64,000 bases of DNA from Diphasiastrum complanatum (taxonomy: Eukaryota; Streptophyta; Lycopodiopsida; Lycopodiales; Lycopodiaceae). The position numbers and the translations under genes are program-made. The notes under the pieces were generated by a model that was not told the origin of the DNA, did no database searches, and saw nothing but the letters and a program-made list of their open reading frames with translations. The DNA is taken from the NCBI GenBank assembly GCA_029204225.1, contig CM055096.1, positions 59,392,397 through 59,456,396 on the forward strand, written 5' to 3'. This document shows, piece by piece, positions 10,073 through 21,669 of this stretch (the first letter of the stretch is position 1; the number at the start of each line of letters is the position of its first letter).

Positions 10073-10894
10073 TGTGGAAAAAGTACAAAAAGGACCAAGA
10101 GTGGATTCTAATCTGATCCTCAAGAGGGATTGGTTGTCAGATTGCTTGATCTATCAATCTACTTCAGATTAAGATCAATCTAGATCAATTATAGACACAA
10201 AATCCTAACAAGAACAATCATTAATTGAAGGCAAGTGTACTTTATAGTTTCACACGTGTGAAACACTATCTGAGTACGGACTCCAACCTGAAAATCAACT
10301 ACACATTGATAGAACCTCAAAACAATCAAAACAAATGTAGACAAATGGAGAGAATCACTCAAAATTGCTTCCAAAACCAAGATTGGTGTCTCACATTGAT
10401 TATGGCCAAATGTGGCTCTATATATACAATAAGTGAGAGCTCGTGGTACTGATCATCCCTTTGATCCCACATGTGTGAAGGTGCTTTGTCATATGATGAT
10501 TCATCATGCAAAACTGACACTTGGACAAAACCTTCTATTTTGAGCACTTTTGGTCCATTTTCTTTTTATATAGAGATCTACTTGAAAATCTTCTAGAAAT
10601 CAAAATTCATCTAGTTCAACTTATTCCACACATGTGAGCTGTTCTCTACACATGGGATGTGACACCTAACCAAAGGATGTGGCTCATGCAGGCAATAGAC
10701 TGATGTCATGTGTCATATGTCTAGAAAACTAGTTTTTGGCCTTTTTAGCCACTAGAACTTGAATTAAATCATATGTACAACCTATATGATTATGGTACAT
10801 GACAAGTACACTATTTTCACACGTGGGAACAGGCTCCACACAAGTGTGCTTATCATTTTTGGCCTCTACCAAGCTTATTTTTGCATTTTTTGCA
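10073..10894 (-). repeat. Element C 3' LTR
   Basis: 822 bp, about 90% or better to the 5' LTR at 15279-16110 by eye. Contains a TATA box on the minus strand (CTCTATATATACAATAAG on plus, about 10416-10433) and the 18-bp perfect palindrome GTTTCACACGTGTGAAAC at 10247-10264. The polypurine tract TTTTTGAGGAG (minus) lies at 10895-10905. Confidence 0.9.
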
Positions 10895-11194
10895 CTCCTC
10901 AAAAATCTAGCTTGATGGAAAACATGATGATCTTGAACTTGACTCCATGGGCTGAATTGGTCTTTGCTGGTTCAAAAGGTGTGAAGATCAGCCAATGAGC
11001 TTGATGTTGATCTGAAATCACCATATCCATGATAGTGCTTCTTTGATGTTGACATCTTTGATGAACTTGAGAGCTTTGCAACATCCTAGCACCTCCAAAA
11101 TTGATCCCTTCCAAATTTCATGTAGATGCTTGACCTTGAGGCTTGCTCCTTCATCATGTGCATGCTCCTCCATGAGAAAATAAAGATTTCTTTT

Positions 11195-12862
11195 TTATCT
11201 ATTAGGATCACAAAGATCTAACATCATGCTACCATGATCTAGAGAATTAGACTTATCCAAATTGGCAAGACTATGCATGCTATAATAACAAAGTGTTTGC
11301 ATCATATCTTCATGCTTGTTTACCATGCTAATCTCAGATCCAATGAGGCTAAATACTTCATTATGGAGATAAGTGTCTTTAGAAGATGATTCACTTACTC
11401 TCATAAAGATTTTACAATTTGCCTCAATACAAATTTTCAAACTATGAGTAAACAAATCACTTTTGCTCTTACATGACTCAAGAGCATACATTTGATGAAA
11501 TAACCATTTGCTTTCTAATTGATTTAAAATCAATTTCAACCTTTTAAGAACATCATCTATGTTCTCAAGAGAGACTTCATACTCAACTAGTATGGCTTTA
11601 CTCCAATTTTGAGATGCAATGATCTCACTAAAGCAAATTGATTTATCAAATGACATAGGAGAAGTAAGTATGAGATGTATACCACATGAGGTATGATCAT
11701 CTTTCCCTTGAAATGTGAGCCACATGGACTCAACCATGTTTCTTGAGATTCTTTTTGGAATCACAACTTGAGAAGGTCTCTCCTCCTCAATCCTTGACAT
11801 ACTTTAACCTTGAGAAGGACTCTCCTCCTCAATCCTTGGCACACTTGAACCTTGAGATGACTCCTTAAGATCCTCTTCATGATGCTCCTTTTTGATGGAA
11901 ATCCGAGACCTCCATGTCTCATAATGATCACAACAATCATGATTATTCAATATGCACTTCCTATGATTATCAAGATTACTTATGCTAGAAACATAAGTCC
12001 AAAAATCACCACAACTTGGCATGATTTGTCCAATATTGAAATCAAAAGGTATTTCCATCTCAATAAGGCTAACTACTTGCTTATGGATATAAGTGTCCAC
12101 TTTGGATGCTTCACTTATTCTCATAAGAAGTTTACAACTTGCCTTTAGGATTGAAAATATACAATTTTCATCTTTATGAATGAACACATCATTCATGATC
12201 TTATTGAAACCAAAAGATCCTACATTATGAAGATATTTCCATTTCCTTGTCTTCATAACTAATGTAAGCTTACAAGGAAAACATGCTTTGCTATACTTTA
12301 AGGCATCACACTCAACTAGTATTGCCTTAAGCCACCTTTGAGATACAAAAATCCCTTCAAAGCAAAATAGATCTTCATAAGTTGACATGAGAGCATAAAT
12401 GAAACTATTTTCATTTTGTGATTGATGCTCCTTATTCTTGATTGATTTCTCTTGGATCATAACAGTAAGTTTGAACTTATCTAACGTTCCAAGCAAAATA
12501 CTCTCCAAGGACATAAAATAAATCCAAGTTACTTTCATGAAAGTGACATCTATCTTTGCATCTTGAACCAAACAATACACTTCCAAATGAAAATTTTCAA
12601 AAGATTTGACATGTGTTGTGATGGACTCTTGAAGACAAATCTTGCAAGTCCTTTTGAGACTCCAAGCCTCATTCATCTTTCCACAAAGGAAGCACCTTTC
12701 CTTGGACTTGTCCTTCTTGTATTTGCATTTTGAACTTGAAGATCCATCCTTCACCTCAACCTCCTTGCTTTGGTTCTGTGAAGAATTGCCAAAAATTGGC
12801 AAATCTAGCTTGATCAAAAACCATGTAGAATAGTGTAAATTGTGTACACAAGTGGGTCCCAC
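11195..12862 (-). CDS. Element C accessory ORF with duplicated module, unknown function
   Basis: Two in-frame segments, 12862-11804 (352 codons) and 11800-11195 (201 codons), separated by a single UAA. The C2 copy reads the same region as one ORF (27150-25690), so the stop is a C-specific defect; it sits in a tandem duplication of about 14 codons (PRIEEESPSQG, then SRIEEERPSQV). The N-terminal part has CFLCGK...CKICLQ, a possible Zn-binding C-x2-C pair. The body consists of two homologous modules: first W-LKAILVECDA ... CKLLMRISEASKVDTYIHKQ, second W-SKAILVEYEV ... CKIFMRVSESSSKDTYLHNE. I recognise no family. It fills the place where pol would be. Position and preserved reading in two copies argue it is a real protein of this element. 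Confidence 0.7.
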
Positions 12863-15264
12863 ACATGTGAGGCCATGATGCTACATGGGAAACCCATCCT
12901 AATGTAGGTTAGGTCAAGTCAAGAGAGTTGGTCATGTCTATTTGGTGGTCATCCCTACTTTATAGGACCTACACCTAAGTTTAAGGTGAAAATTTGACCA
13001 ACTAGCTACCTACCAAGCATAACTCTAGGAAATAGACTAGGGTTTCATTTTAGGTCAAGGAGAGTGAGTTAACTTCCTTATTACATGCTGGAAATTCACC
13101 TAACTTCAAGAAGGAAGTCGAATTTGCTATGTATTCCCTCTCTCCATAGTGAGAAGATAGAAATTTTTTGGAGCTCATTGGCAATCTCAAGCTAGTTCAC
13201 TATGTACATTGAGTTTTTGTGATCCAAATGAAACCAAATCAATTTCTACTTGTTTCTCAGGTTTAAGGCCGTACTACAGCCTGTAGTACACACGTGTGGG
13301 CTCGGATTTCAATGTTTATCAATGCTTTTGATTGTTAATGCTTGTTGTTTGTCAAATTGCCAATCTAGATCAACTTTTTTGTGTCTAGTTTTTTGATAGA
13401 TTGTTAAGCAAGCATCCAATCACTCTTGTGGATATTTTGTAGATCCATTTATGGTCCTAAAGTATAGTACTTTCACAGGTTCTCCTTGGATGGACTGGTC
13501 TTCTTTTTGTAGCATCTTGAGAAAAAATATCCTCCCTTGCCATAAAGGTTGCACTCACGATCCTTTCTTTCCTTCAATAGGATGCCACCTATTGATGCCA
13601 TGTGAATAAAAACCTGTGACATGATTCTACAAATGTAATTTGTGACTTTCAAGAGACTAGATTTGAACATCTTCAACAATCTAGAAGGATCTACAAAAGA
13701 TCTAGCTCACAAACCTAAGAATCAATCTTCACAGTAATGACTCGTCACTTGGAAACTTTGCTTTGATCACTAAGACAAAAGTACACAATCTTTGAATCAA
13801 ATCACTAAAGAAATCAGATCCAATCTCCTATTGGACTCATCAAATACTAATGACTCTTTCTTTTGAAAGTTGAAATGGATATGAAAAAGATTTGACACTT
13901 AGATTTTCCTTTTCACTTGACTAGTTCTCTCAACACTTGAGATTCTTGAACAAAAGATGGATTTTGTTTCAAACACATGAAAATCAAACTTAATCACTTC
14001 TTTTGGACTCACTCTTGACCCAAATAATCTCACACTTGAGAATTAGAATGAATTTGATTTGATTTGACAACAAACTATACCACCAATTTTTCACAAAGCT
14101 TAAAAAATTAGACAACTAGAGATTCACAAAGATCTCAACCATGCATGAATACTCAAATATGGACTCCTCCTCATTCTAGACATCCAATGGGATCACAAAT
14201 TGACCCTCACACTCTCACAAAGAAAGTTGAATAGAACTAATTTGAGTTTCATACATGCTATGTCAATTTTTGCTCAATAAATTGAATTCAATCACTCCTA
14301 TTGGATTCCACCAATTACTCTACCTTTTAAGACTTGGAATGAAATTCAAAATCAAAAGTTGTGATTTTTCTCACTAAGATATTGTGCTTAAAACAACTAA
14401 TGCCACTTAGAAAGATTTGATCACTTAGGAGAAGACAAATTCTCCACCAATAACAACTCAAAATGAGCTTCTAGATCTTGCCCTCTACAAAGGAAGGAAC
14501 TCTTAGAAAATTGGATCTCTCTCTACACATTTCTCATAGACATCTTAATGACTCTTTTCAAACCTAACAATCACTCAAACAAATTGATTAGGGTTGAACA
14601 ATGTGATTTGGATCTCAATCTGTTTTCTAGAACTCTCAATTGAAGCCAATCTATGTCAAATTCTACAAAAGATTTGCATAGATGCTCTATATGCACTTGA
14701 AACTCTCAAAGGTTTCACTTGGAGGACAGATCCAAGGATGTTTTCTAGCAAATTGATGCTTCTAAACTTGACCCTATCACTCTTGAACAAATCTAGAGTG
14801 ATGGTACAATGGATTTCAACCTCTCACCTTGCATATCACTCCTTAATCTATGATTTTTAGCAAAATCTCTCTCAACTTCAACATGCACTTAAAAAATCAG
14901 AGATAATCAATTAATGCACCTAGTTCAAGCATCAAATTTAATTTCTTGGCTGATCTAATCTAAGAACTAATCAAGGGATTAAATTCTCTAAAGAAAATGC
15001 TTAATTTTGCACCAAAAATCACTCAAATTGGGTATGTGAGTCAAATTCTACAAATTTTTGAAATTTATCAGTCAAAACCGGAGCTGTACGGCCACACACG
15101 TGTGAAAAGGGTTCCTACAGCCCACAACAAGATCTGGACCAAAAATTTTGAGGATAGCTATCAAATCCAACTCGCTACACAAAATTTGACTAGTTTCCAA
15201 AAAACTGCTAATTTTGGCTTTGATTTGGATTAACCCTATCAATTTCAACAAAACCTCTTGTACT
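12863..15264 (-). other. Element C leader and decayed gag region
   Basis: About 2.4 kb between the PBS and the large ORF. The only protein-like signal is at 13679-13473 (minus), entered separately. The rest is AT-rich with no ORF worth calling; small open stretches on the plus strand (for example 14594-14860) lack homology and codon pattern. In C2 the equivalent region is about 1.1 kb shorter. Confidence 0.5.
13473..13679 (-). pseudogene. Element C gag zinc-knuckle remnant
   Basis: Open for 68 codons; contains ECNLYGKGGYFFSRCYKKK, which fits a CCHC knuckle (C-x2-C-x4-H-x4-C) with the second Cys and the His both replaced by Tyr. It resembles copia nucleocapsid CFYCGVKGHFANEC of element D. No capsid core can be made out around it. 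Suggests that C once had a copia gag. Confidence 0.45.
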
Positions 15265-15265
15265 A

Positions 15266-15278
15266 GGCTCTGATACCA
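15266..15278 (-). other. Element C primer-binding site, initiator tRNA-Met
   Basis: Minus strand TGGTATCAGAGCC directly after the LTR end; the usual copia PBS. Confidence 0.95.
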
Positions 15279-16110
15279 TGTGGAAAAAGTACAAAAAGGA
15301 CCAAGAGTGAATCATAATCTGATCCTCAAGAGGGATTGGTTGTCAGATTGCTTGATCTATCAATCTACTTCAGATTACGATCAATCTAGATCAATTCTAG
15401 ACACAAAATTCTAACAAGAACAATCATTAATTGAAGGTAAGTGTACTTTATGGTTTCACACATGTGAAACACTGTCTGAGTATGTACTCCAACTTGAAAA
15501 TCAAGTACACATTGATAGAACCTCAGAACAATCAAAACAAATGTAGACAAATGGAGAGAATCAATCAAAATTGCTTCCAAAACCAAGATTGGTTTCTCAC
15601 ATTGACTATGGCCAAATGTGGCTCTATATATACAATAAGTGGGAGCTCGTGGTACTGATCATCCCTTTGATCCCACATGTGTGAAGGTGCTTTGTCATAT
15701 GATGATTCATCATGCAAAACTGACACTTGGACAAAACCTTCTATTTTGAGCACTTTTGGTCCATTTTCCTTTTATATGGAGATCTACTTGAAAATCTTCT
15801 AGAAATCAAAATTCGTCTAGTTCAGCTTATTCCACACATGTGAGCTGTCCTCTACACATGGGATGTGACACCTAACCAAAGGATGTGGCTCATGCAAGCA
15901 ATAGACTGATGTCATGTGTCATATGTCTAGAAAACTAGTTTTTGGCCTTTTTAGCCACTAGAACTTGAATTAAATCATATGTACAACCTATATGATTATG
16001 GTACATGACAAGTACACTATTTTTACACGTGGAAACAGGATCCACACATGTGTGTTTATCTATATACAAGATTTTTGGCCTCTACCAAGCTTATTTTTGC
16101 ATTTTTCACA
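15279..16110 (-). repeat. Element C 5' LTR
   Basis: 832 bp; starts TGTGAAAAATGC and ends TTTTTCCACA on the minus strand. The palindrome is decayed by one base (GTTTCACACATGTGAAAC, 15453-15470). TATA box at about 15622-15636. TSD GCTCT follows at 16111-16115. Confidence 0.9.
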
Positions 16111-16297
16111 GCTCTCATCACGCGTTTTAAACCAACGAAGTTCCTAGAAGACCCGTTTCTCTTGCTCAGCAAGGTCAAGACGGAAAAAAGAGAAAGGGTC
16201 AAGGACTATATTGAGCGGGTCAAACATCTACGATCCGAGTGCAGTGCAACCCTAACTCCCGATAATGTGGTGATCATGTGGTTCCTAGTGGGATTAC
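16111..16297 (+). pseudogene. A2 gag, part 2
   Basis: Resumes the capsid core after C: RFKPTKFLEDPFLLLSKVKT, DYIERVKHLRSECSA, MWFLVGL. Open throughout. Cut at 16297 by element E. Confidence 0.85.
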
Positions 16298-16692
16298 TGA
16301 CAAAATTTCCAGAATTCACACGTGTGGGGAATGTCCACAAGTATGATTAATTTTGATTAAGCTTTGTGATTAGCACAGTAACCTGATTCTAGATTGTTTA
16401 GTAAGATCTAGTTCAGAAGAAATGGCTTAACCACAATCTAGCATGCATGTAAGTGTAATTACAATTAATGCATGTGAATTGCCACGAGTTTCTACAAGCA
16501 TGACTTTGCCAATTCTATGTCTACAAACTATATGCAAGTTGTATTCTTCAATCTAGACTTTACATAACCATGTAGCTCAAGTTCTATGTATTTCAAACTT
16601 GGCATTTTGCATTTATGAGCTACATACTTGCATGGTACAACATTTGTAGCAAGCCAAGAAATCAATATGGATTTGTTTTTCCAATTTTAACA
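16298..16692 (-). repeat. Element E 3' LTR (395 bp)
   Basis: Minus strand begins TGTTAAAATTGG and ends AAATTTTGTCA. Preceded by the PPT TTTTAGGAGGAG (16704-16693). Contains CACACGTGTG at 16318-16327, the same G-box-like palindrome core found in C and D. Confidence 0.85.
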
Positions 16693-16704
16693 CTCCTCCT
16701 AAAA

Positions 16705-17240
16705 ATAATCTATATTGATTTGAACATGGATCTTGGTATAACTCCAAGATTGGCTCTATGCTTGATGAAGGAACTTTTTCTAAAAGGTTTGGTGAGCATA
16801 TCAGTTATACAAGATGATGTGTTGATGTGCTCCAAATTGATTTCCCCTCCAATGCGTAGTGATGTGCAACTTCGATATGCTTGCTCCTTGCATGGAATAT
16901 CGGGTTGTTGGCAAGGGCTTGGGCTGAAATGTTATCACAAATGATCATAAGTAGATCCTCTTCCAAGATTATCTTTAGTTCCACTAGTAACCTCTTGATC
17001 CAAAGCACTTCCTTTGTTGTTGTAGTGAGTGCCTTGTACGCAGCTTCACATGATGAGAGTGATACAGTATCTTGCTTTTTGGAAAGCCAAGATATCAAGA
17101 TTCCTCCAAGATAAATGACATAAGCACTTGTAGATTTTCAATCTGCTCTATCACTTGCAAAATTCGAGTCAGAATAACCAATAATAGAAAGATCTTCACT
17201 TTTATACAATAAACCAAAATCAAAGGTTGAAGATATATAT
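16705..17240 (-). pseudogene. Element E RNase H and pol C-terminus
   Basis: Copia RNase H: GYSDSNFASD (17190 region) and SLSSCEAAYKALTTTTKE, then DNISAQALANNPIFHARSKH at about 16900 and TDMLTKPF near 16795, the usual copia pol end. Stops are present at about 17130 and 16805, and there is a small deletion after HYALEGK. Confidence 0.8.
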
Positions 17241-18086
17241 CTAAGCACTCTCTTGGCCATTTTTCCAATGATAGATAGTAGGATTTTGCATAGCCTGACT
17301 CAACTTATGAACACTAAAGCTTATGTCAAGTCTAGTTATTGTGAGCCAAATTAAGGAGCCTATAAGACTTCTAAAAAGTGTGATGTCCTCGAAGGTTCTT
17401 TCATCACGTTTGTTAGAGTCCTTTACATTTTGCTCCATAGGTGTTTCTATGCTCTTACAATTCAACATATTGAGCTTCTTTAACATTGAAAGACATACTT
17501 GGATTGACATACAAAGGCTTTATGTTTAAGAAAGTCAATCTCTAATCCTAGAATATAGTGAATTTTTCCAAGGTCTTGCATCTTGAACTCTTTTCCAAGT
17601 GCAATCTTGGTTTCCTCAACTAATTTGATACTACTTCCTGTCAGAATGATATCATCAACATAAATAAGAAGAATGACAATATCTTTATCAAAAAACTTGA
17701 CATATAAGGAAGGATCATAGTTACTAAGATTAAATCCTAGTGACTCAAGAAAGGTGTTAAGTCGAGAATACCATGACCTTGGAGCTTGCTTCAATCCATA
17801 TAAACTTTTGAAGAGAAAGCAAACTTTTTCTTTATCATGGATGAACCCAATAGGCTGATCCATATAAATCTCTTCTTCTAGATACCCATTTAGAAATGCA
17901 TTAGAGACATCTAGCTGAAGAACTTGCCAATTGAAAAAACAAGCAAGAGATTATGATTCTAATTGATACAATCTTTGCAATTGGGACAAAGGTCTCCTCA
18001 TAATCAAGTCCATAAACTTGAGCAAAACCTTTAGCACAAAGCCTAGCCTTGTACTTGTTGATTGTGCCATCTTGATTATACTTGAC
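17241..18086 (-). pseudogene. Element E reverse transcriptase
   Basis: Copia RT with SLYGLKQAPRSWYSRLNTF and the catalytic LLIYVDDIILTG at about 17670, then GKIHYILGLEID; the thumb and connection follow at 17510-17241 (ETPMEQN, FRSLIGSLIWLT). Frames change at about 17490 and 17870. The N-terminal RT part (ARLCAKGFAQVYGLDYEETF) is at 18060-17990. Confidence 0.85.
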
Positions 18087-18620
18087 TCAAAAAACCCACT
18101 TGCAACCAATGATGTGCTTGTTGGATGGAAGATTCACAAGCTCCCATGTCTTATTGGCCATCAAAGCTTCATATTCCTCCTTCATGGCAAGGTACCATTC
18201 TTTTGAGTTGAGTGCATCATATACATCCTTCGGCTCCTCATGAGAAATAAAATAGGCATAATTAGTGGAGTTGATTTCCACTTGCTTGCCTCTATCTTCA
18301 TAGGTAAGCCTTCTAGGCTTGGATCTTTCTCTTTCAGATCTCCTTGGTGAAAAGATTCGAGGTGACTCCTCCTCAATTCTCGGCCCCATCTCTCCATGAT
18401 AATCTTCAAGGGTAATGATTGGAGTATCTTTGTGAGAATCTTTGAACTCGGCCTCCTCAAGAATGTATTTTTGATCTTCATGGAATATAACATCCCTACT
18501 CTCAATTGTAGTTGAGGTAGAGGGAACATAGATTCTGTAAGCTTTCTTGTTGGATGCATATCCAACCATATTCCCTTTAATAGAATTAGGATCATGTCTT
18601 TTCCTTGTTTCCAAGGGCAC
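18087..18620 (-). pseudogene. Element E integrase C-terminus to RT N-terminus
   Basis: 177 open codons: the integrase C-terminal DPNSIKGNMVGYASNKKAY, the RRSERERSKPRR basic region, then RT entry EYEALMANKTWELVNLP and IGCKWVF before an in-frame UGA. A one-base frameshift at about 18620 separates it from the upstream integrase core. Confidence 0.8.
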
Positions 18621-19504
18621 TAATTAGCAAAGCAAGCACAACCAGAAACTCTAAGGTGATCTACCTTAGGTTTCTTCTCAAACAAGACTTCAAAAGGTGA
18701 TTTTCCAGCAAGTGCATTGTGAGGTAATCTATTGCACAAATAGTCTGCACAATTTATAGCTTCACCCCAATAATCAATAGGCAAAGAAGATGCTACTCGA
18801 ATTGCTTTAGCACATTCACATAAAGATCTGTTTTTCCTCTCAGCTACTCCATTTTGAGATGGAGAATAAGCACAAGAAAACTCTCTCTTTATTCCTTCAC
18901 CTTCACAGTATTCATGAAACTTGTTGGAGATGTATTCACCTCCTCCATCACATCTTAAAGCTTTAACTTTAAAAGAAAACTGTTTCTCAACATAAGCTTT
19001 GAAGATTAAGAAGTGATAAAAAACCATTGCCTTTGAAGAAAGTAGATACAACCAAGTATATCTAGTAAAGTCATCAATAAAGATGACAAAACATGTTGCA
19101 CCACCAATACTTTTAGAAGAGGAAAAATGTACATCTGAGTGTATAGGTTCCAAAGGATGAATATTCTTTATAAAAGACTTCTGATATGGCTTTCTGTGTA
19201 ACTTTGCAATGGCACAAGCCTCATAAGGCTTGAAATCTTTAGAGAGAGATTTTGGAAGACCAATAGCCTTCACCTTCTTAACCATAGAAGACATAGATTT
19301 AAAGTTAGGATGACCCAACCTTCTATGCCACAGCTCCTCCTTAGATAACAAAGCAACTTCACAAAGGCTTGCATTCTCATAAGAATTCAGCTTAAAAATT
19401 CTAGCACATCTAGATCCATCAGCAAGGATCTCATCTTTTCTTTTGATAAAACAAGTATTGGAGTTGAACTTTACATCACAACCATTATCAAGCAACTTTC
19501 CCAC
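18620..19504 (-). pseudogene. Element E integrase (GAG_pre-integrase and catalytic core)
   Basis: 294 codons open. ELWHRRLGHPNFKSM is the H-containing Zn-binding module; the core has HSDVHF and FIDDFTRYTWLY (the two Asp positions) and SPSQNGVAERKNRSL (Glu position). In frame with the protease segment at 19511-19906 and split from it by a single UAA. The catalytic triad is intact, but the element as a whole is not. Confidence 0.85.
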
Positions 19505-19510
19505 ACTAAT

Positions 19511-19906
19511 TTAGTTCTTTGTGAGTTTTGGAATGAAAAGAACACTAGAAAGTGCAAGAACTTTTGAAGAAGCAAGTTTCAATGGAATGTTGCCAATTCC
19601 TTCTATTGGGCACTCATGATCATTAGCTGTGTAAATAGATCTCTTGAGTCCTTTGAAAGGTAAGATTGAGTCAAATGACTCCTTTGAATAGCACATATGT
19701 GAAGAGGCTCCATTGTCTATGTACCAAGCTCCATCTTTCTTGAAAGGTGATGAAGAAAAACTGGACACCATAAGTGATCCTTCTCCATCACTTGCAGCAA
19801 AATCTTCTTCAATCTCTTTGGAGAGATTAGCTTGCTTGAGTTGGTTTTTCTTCTTGAAGCAATTAGAGGCACAGTGCCCCTTCTTGCCATAGAAGAAACA
19901 CTTCAC
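19511..19906 (-). pseudogene. Element E nucleocapsid knuckle and aspartic protease
   Basis: Begins with CFFYGKKGHCASNCFKKK, a CCHC knuckle with the second Cys changed to Tyr, and continues to WYIDNGASSHMCYSKESF, the copia protease active site (D-N-G-A). Open to TKN-UAA. Confidence 0.8.
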
Positions 19907-20446
19907 TTTCTTCTTCTTGGTCTTTGAGTTAGAAGGATGAGATGTATCATCCTCTTCACCATCTTTGTCTCGATCTTTGGCTTTGTCTTTGTTGGATGCT
20001 TGAGAGAACTAGTTCTTACTCCTTCCTTTCTACTTGCCTTTGACAAAGAGGGCTTTGTCACTTCCACCATGCTCGAGTTTGTTCATCCTGGAGAGTTTAT
20101 AGCTTTGTCTAGATTCTTCAGAAATAAGAATTCCTTGGAGAGTTTCTAGATTAGGCAACTCCTCTTTAATAGCAAAAGACTGAACAAGATTATCATAGTC
20201 ATCTTTCAAGCCATTCAGTATGACTTGGCCTAGCTCATCTTTGTTAATAGTAACACCAACACAGGAAAGCTCTCTATGTAAATCTTTAACTCTCAGAACA
20301 TAGTTAGATGCACTCTCTTCACTTCTTTGGAAACTTTGGAAAATTTGATTCCTAACAGTGAGTATTCTAGAAGTATTCTTTGCTTCATAGATGGTCTTTA
20401 GTGCATCCCAAGCTTCTTTGGATGTAGTGCAAGATCCTATCTCTCT
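19907..20446 (-). pseudogene. Element E gag, C-terminal two thirds
   Basis: Minus-strand reading gives the copia (UBN2-type) gag: EAWDALKTIYEAKNTSRIL, QIFQSFQRSEESA, QVILNGLKDDYDNLVQSFAI, collinear with gag of element D (48950-49250). Stops occur near 20030-20010. The N-terminal part is found beyond B at 36098-36330. Confidence 0.8.
20442..20446. repeat. Target-site duplication of element B (TCTCT), left
   Basis: TCTCT at 20442-20446 and at 36098-36102. Removing B plus one copy rejoins E gag in frame between NKIL and the CTTSKEAW block. Confidence 0.95.
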
Positions 20447-21545
20447 TATTCACTTATTCAGAGAATTTGTGAACACGTTCTTCTTTTTTTGCTACTTATC
20501 TCTCTTGGATTACCTCTGTCGTTATGGTTCTTTGTGATTATTCTCCTTATTAGAACGTTTACAGAGCAGAAGCAATATTCAAGGATGCATTACGTATTTC
20601 CCAGCCTGTCAGTGGGTAGCTCAAATCCGATACTCAGCTACATGCATACACTAGCCATGCAACCATCTACAGCTCAAACAGGTCAGGATTCAGCACAGAG
20701 AGCAATCTTACTACTAACTACTGAATCAAAGAACAATCGAGAACTAGAATAGCTACTGAAACCAAAACCAGATTCAAGAAACAAGAAACAAGATTCCTAA
20801 TAGCATTTAACAATCTAGGAATCAAGAAACATACATTACTTGATGCCTAAATTATCCAAGAACATCAAGAACTAGAATGTCAAGACAATGCAAGATTTAC
20901 ACCACATTTCCAGCCTCTATAGTTTACTTGAATGTTGATTTCTACAAGATTTCACAAGCAAGAATTGAAGCTAATCCACAACCAAGCAAGAACAAGAAAC
21001 AAGAATCTAGTTAATTCACAAGCAAGAAATCAAGCATGCTCATAGAAATATCACTCAAGATCATTGCCATGAACAAGGAGCTTAGTGATCTTCAAGAACT
21101 CATGGAGGATCCTCTTTATTAGTTTAAGAGAATTTGAAAATACAATCAAAAGCTCCCTCACAAGAGAGGGGGGCCCTTAAATAAGCAAGAAGGCTGTCCA
21201 TGTGGAGCCCATGTGGCAATTCCACTAAATTAGAAACTACATGTGGAATTTGCCCTTTCACTAGAGGTCACCATCAAAAGGTGGCTCACTTTTACTATTT
21301 TAAGGGGGTCTACATTTATTACAATTATTCAAGAAAATGTTACTAGCTCCTACATGGTCATTCTTTCTTTGGGATACACCACGTAGGCTCACGTAGTTAA
21401 TCACTATCTGCCTAGCTAGTATTTCCTCGGCTCTCACGCTCGGCTCTCAGCTTCTTTTGCTCTCTTCCTTCTGAGATCTCCTTGGTCATGGGTGAGAGAT
21501 AACTTGTGTCTTCAGCTTGGCTTGGTATTAGAGAATCGGCTAACA
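20447..21545 (-). repeat. Element B 3' LTR (1.1 kb)
   Basis: Minus strand starts TGTTAGCCGATT; outer end mutated (TATTCAC instead of TGTTCAC on plus). Very similar to the 5' LTR at 35000-36097. A TTATTTAAGG TATA-like box (minus) is near 21176-21190. Confidence 0.9.
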
Positions 21546-21566
21546 TTATCCACCCCTAATCTGTTG
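21546..21566 (-). other. Element B polypurine tract
   Basis: Minus strand AGATTAGGGGTGGATAA immediately before the 3' LTR TG. Position and purine richness fit the plus-strand primer. Confidence 0.6.
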
Positions 21567-21669
21567 CAGGACCCACTACAACACCGGTGATGTCTTCCGC
21601 TTGGCAGTTGAAAAAGCGTGGATTTTCATTCACTTCCATAAAACCAGGTGCTTATTATCTGTAAAATTT

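Larger units (their letters stand above)
10073..16110 (-). mobile_element. Element C: non-autonomous copia-like LTR retrotransposon, 6.0 kb
   Basis: Bounded by TG...CA LTRs (10073-10894, 15279-16110) and a perfect 5-bp TSD GCTCT. Minus-strand order: 5' LTR, PBS for initiator tRNA-Met, a long leader with a gag zinc-knuckle remnant, one large unknown ORF, PPT, 3' LTR. No protease, integrase, RT or RNase H motif is present, so it must be moved in trans, presumably by a copia element. A truncated second copy (C2) lies at 24650-27852. The LTRs differ by scattered substitutions, so it is not brand new. Confidence 0.85.

Noticed and set aside
14594-14860. 88-codon plus-strand ORF in the C leader
   Set aside because: Antisense in a region with no coding signal, and not conserved as an ORF in C2.
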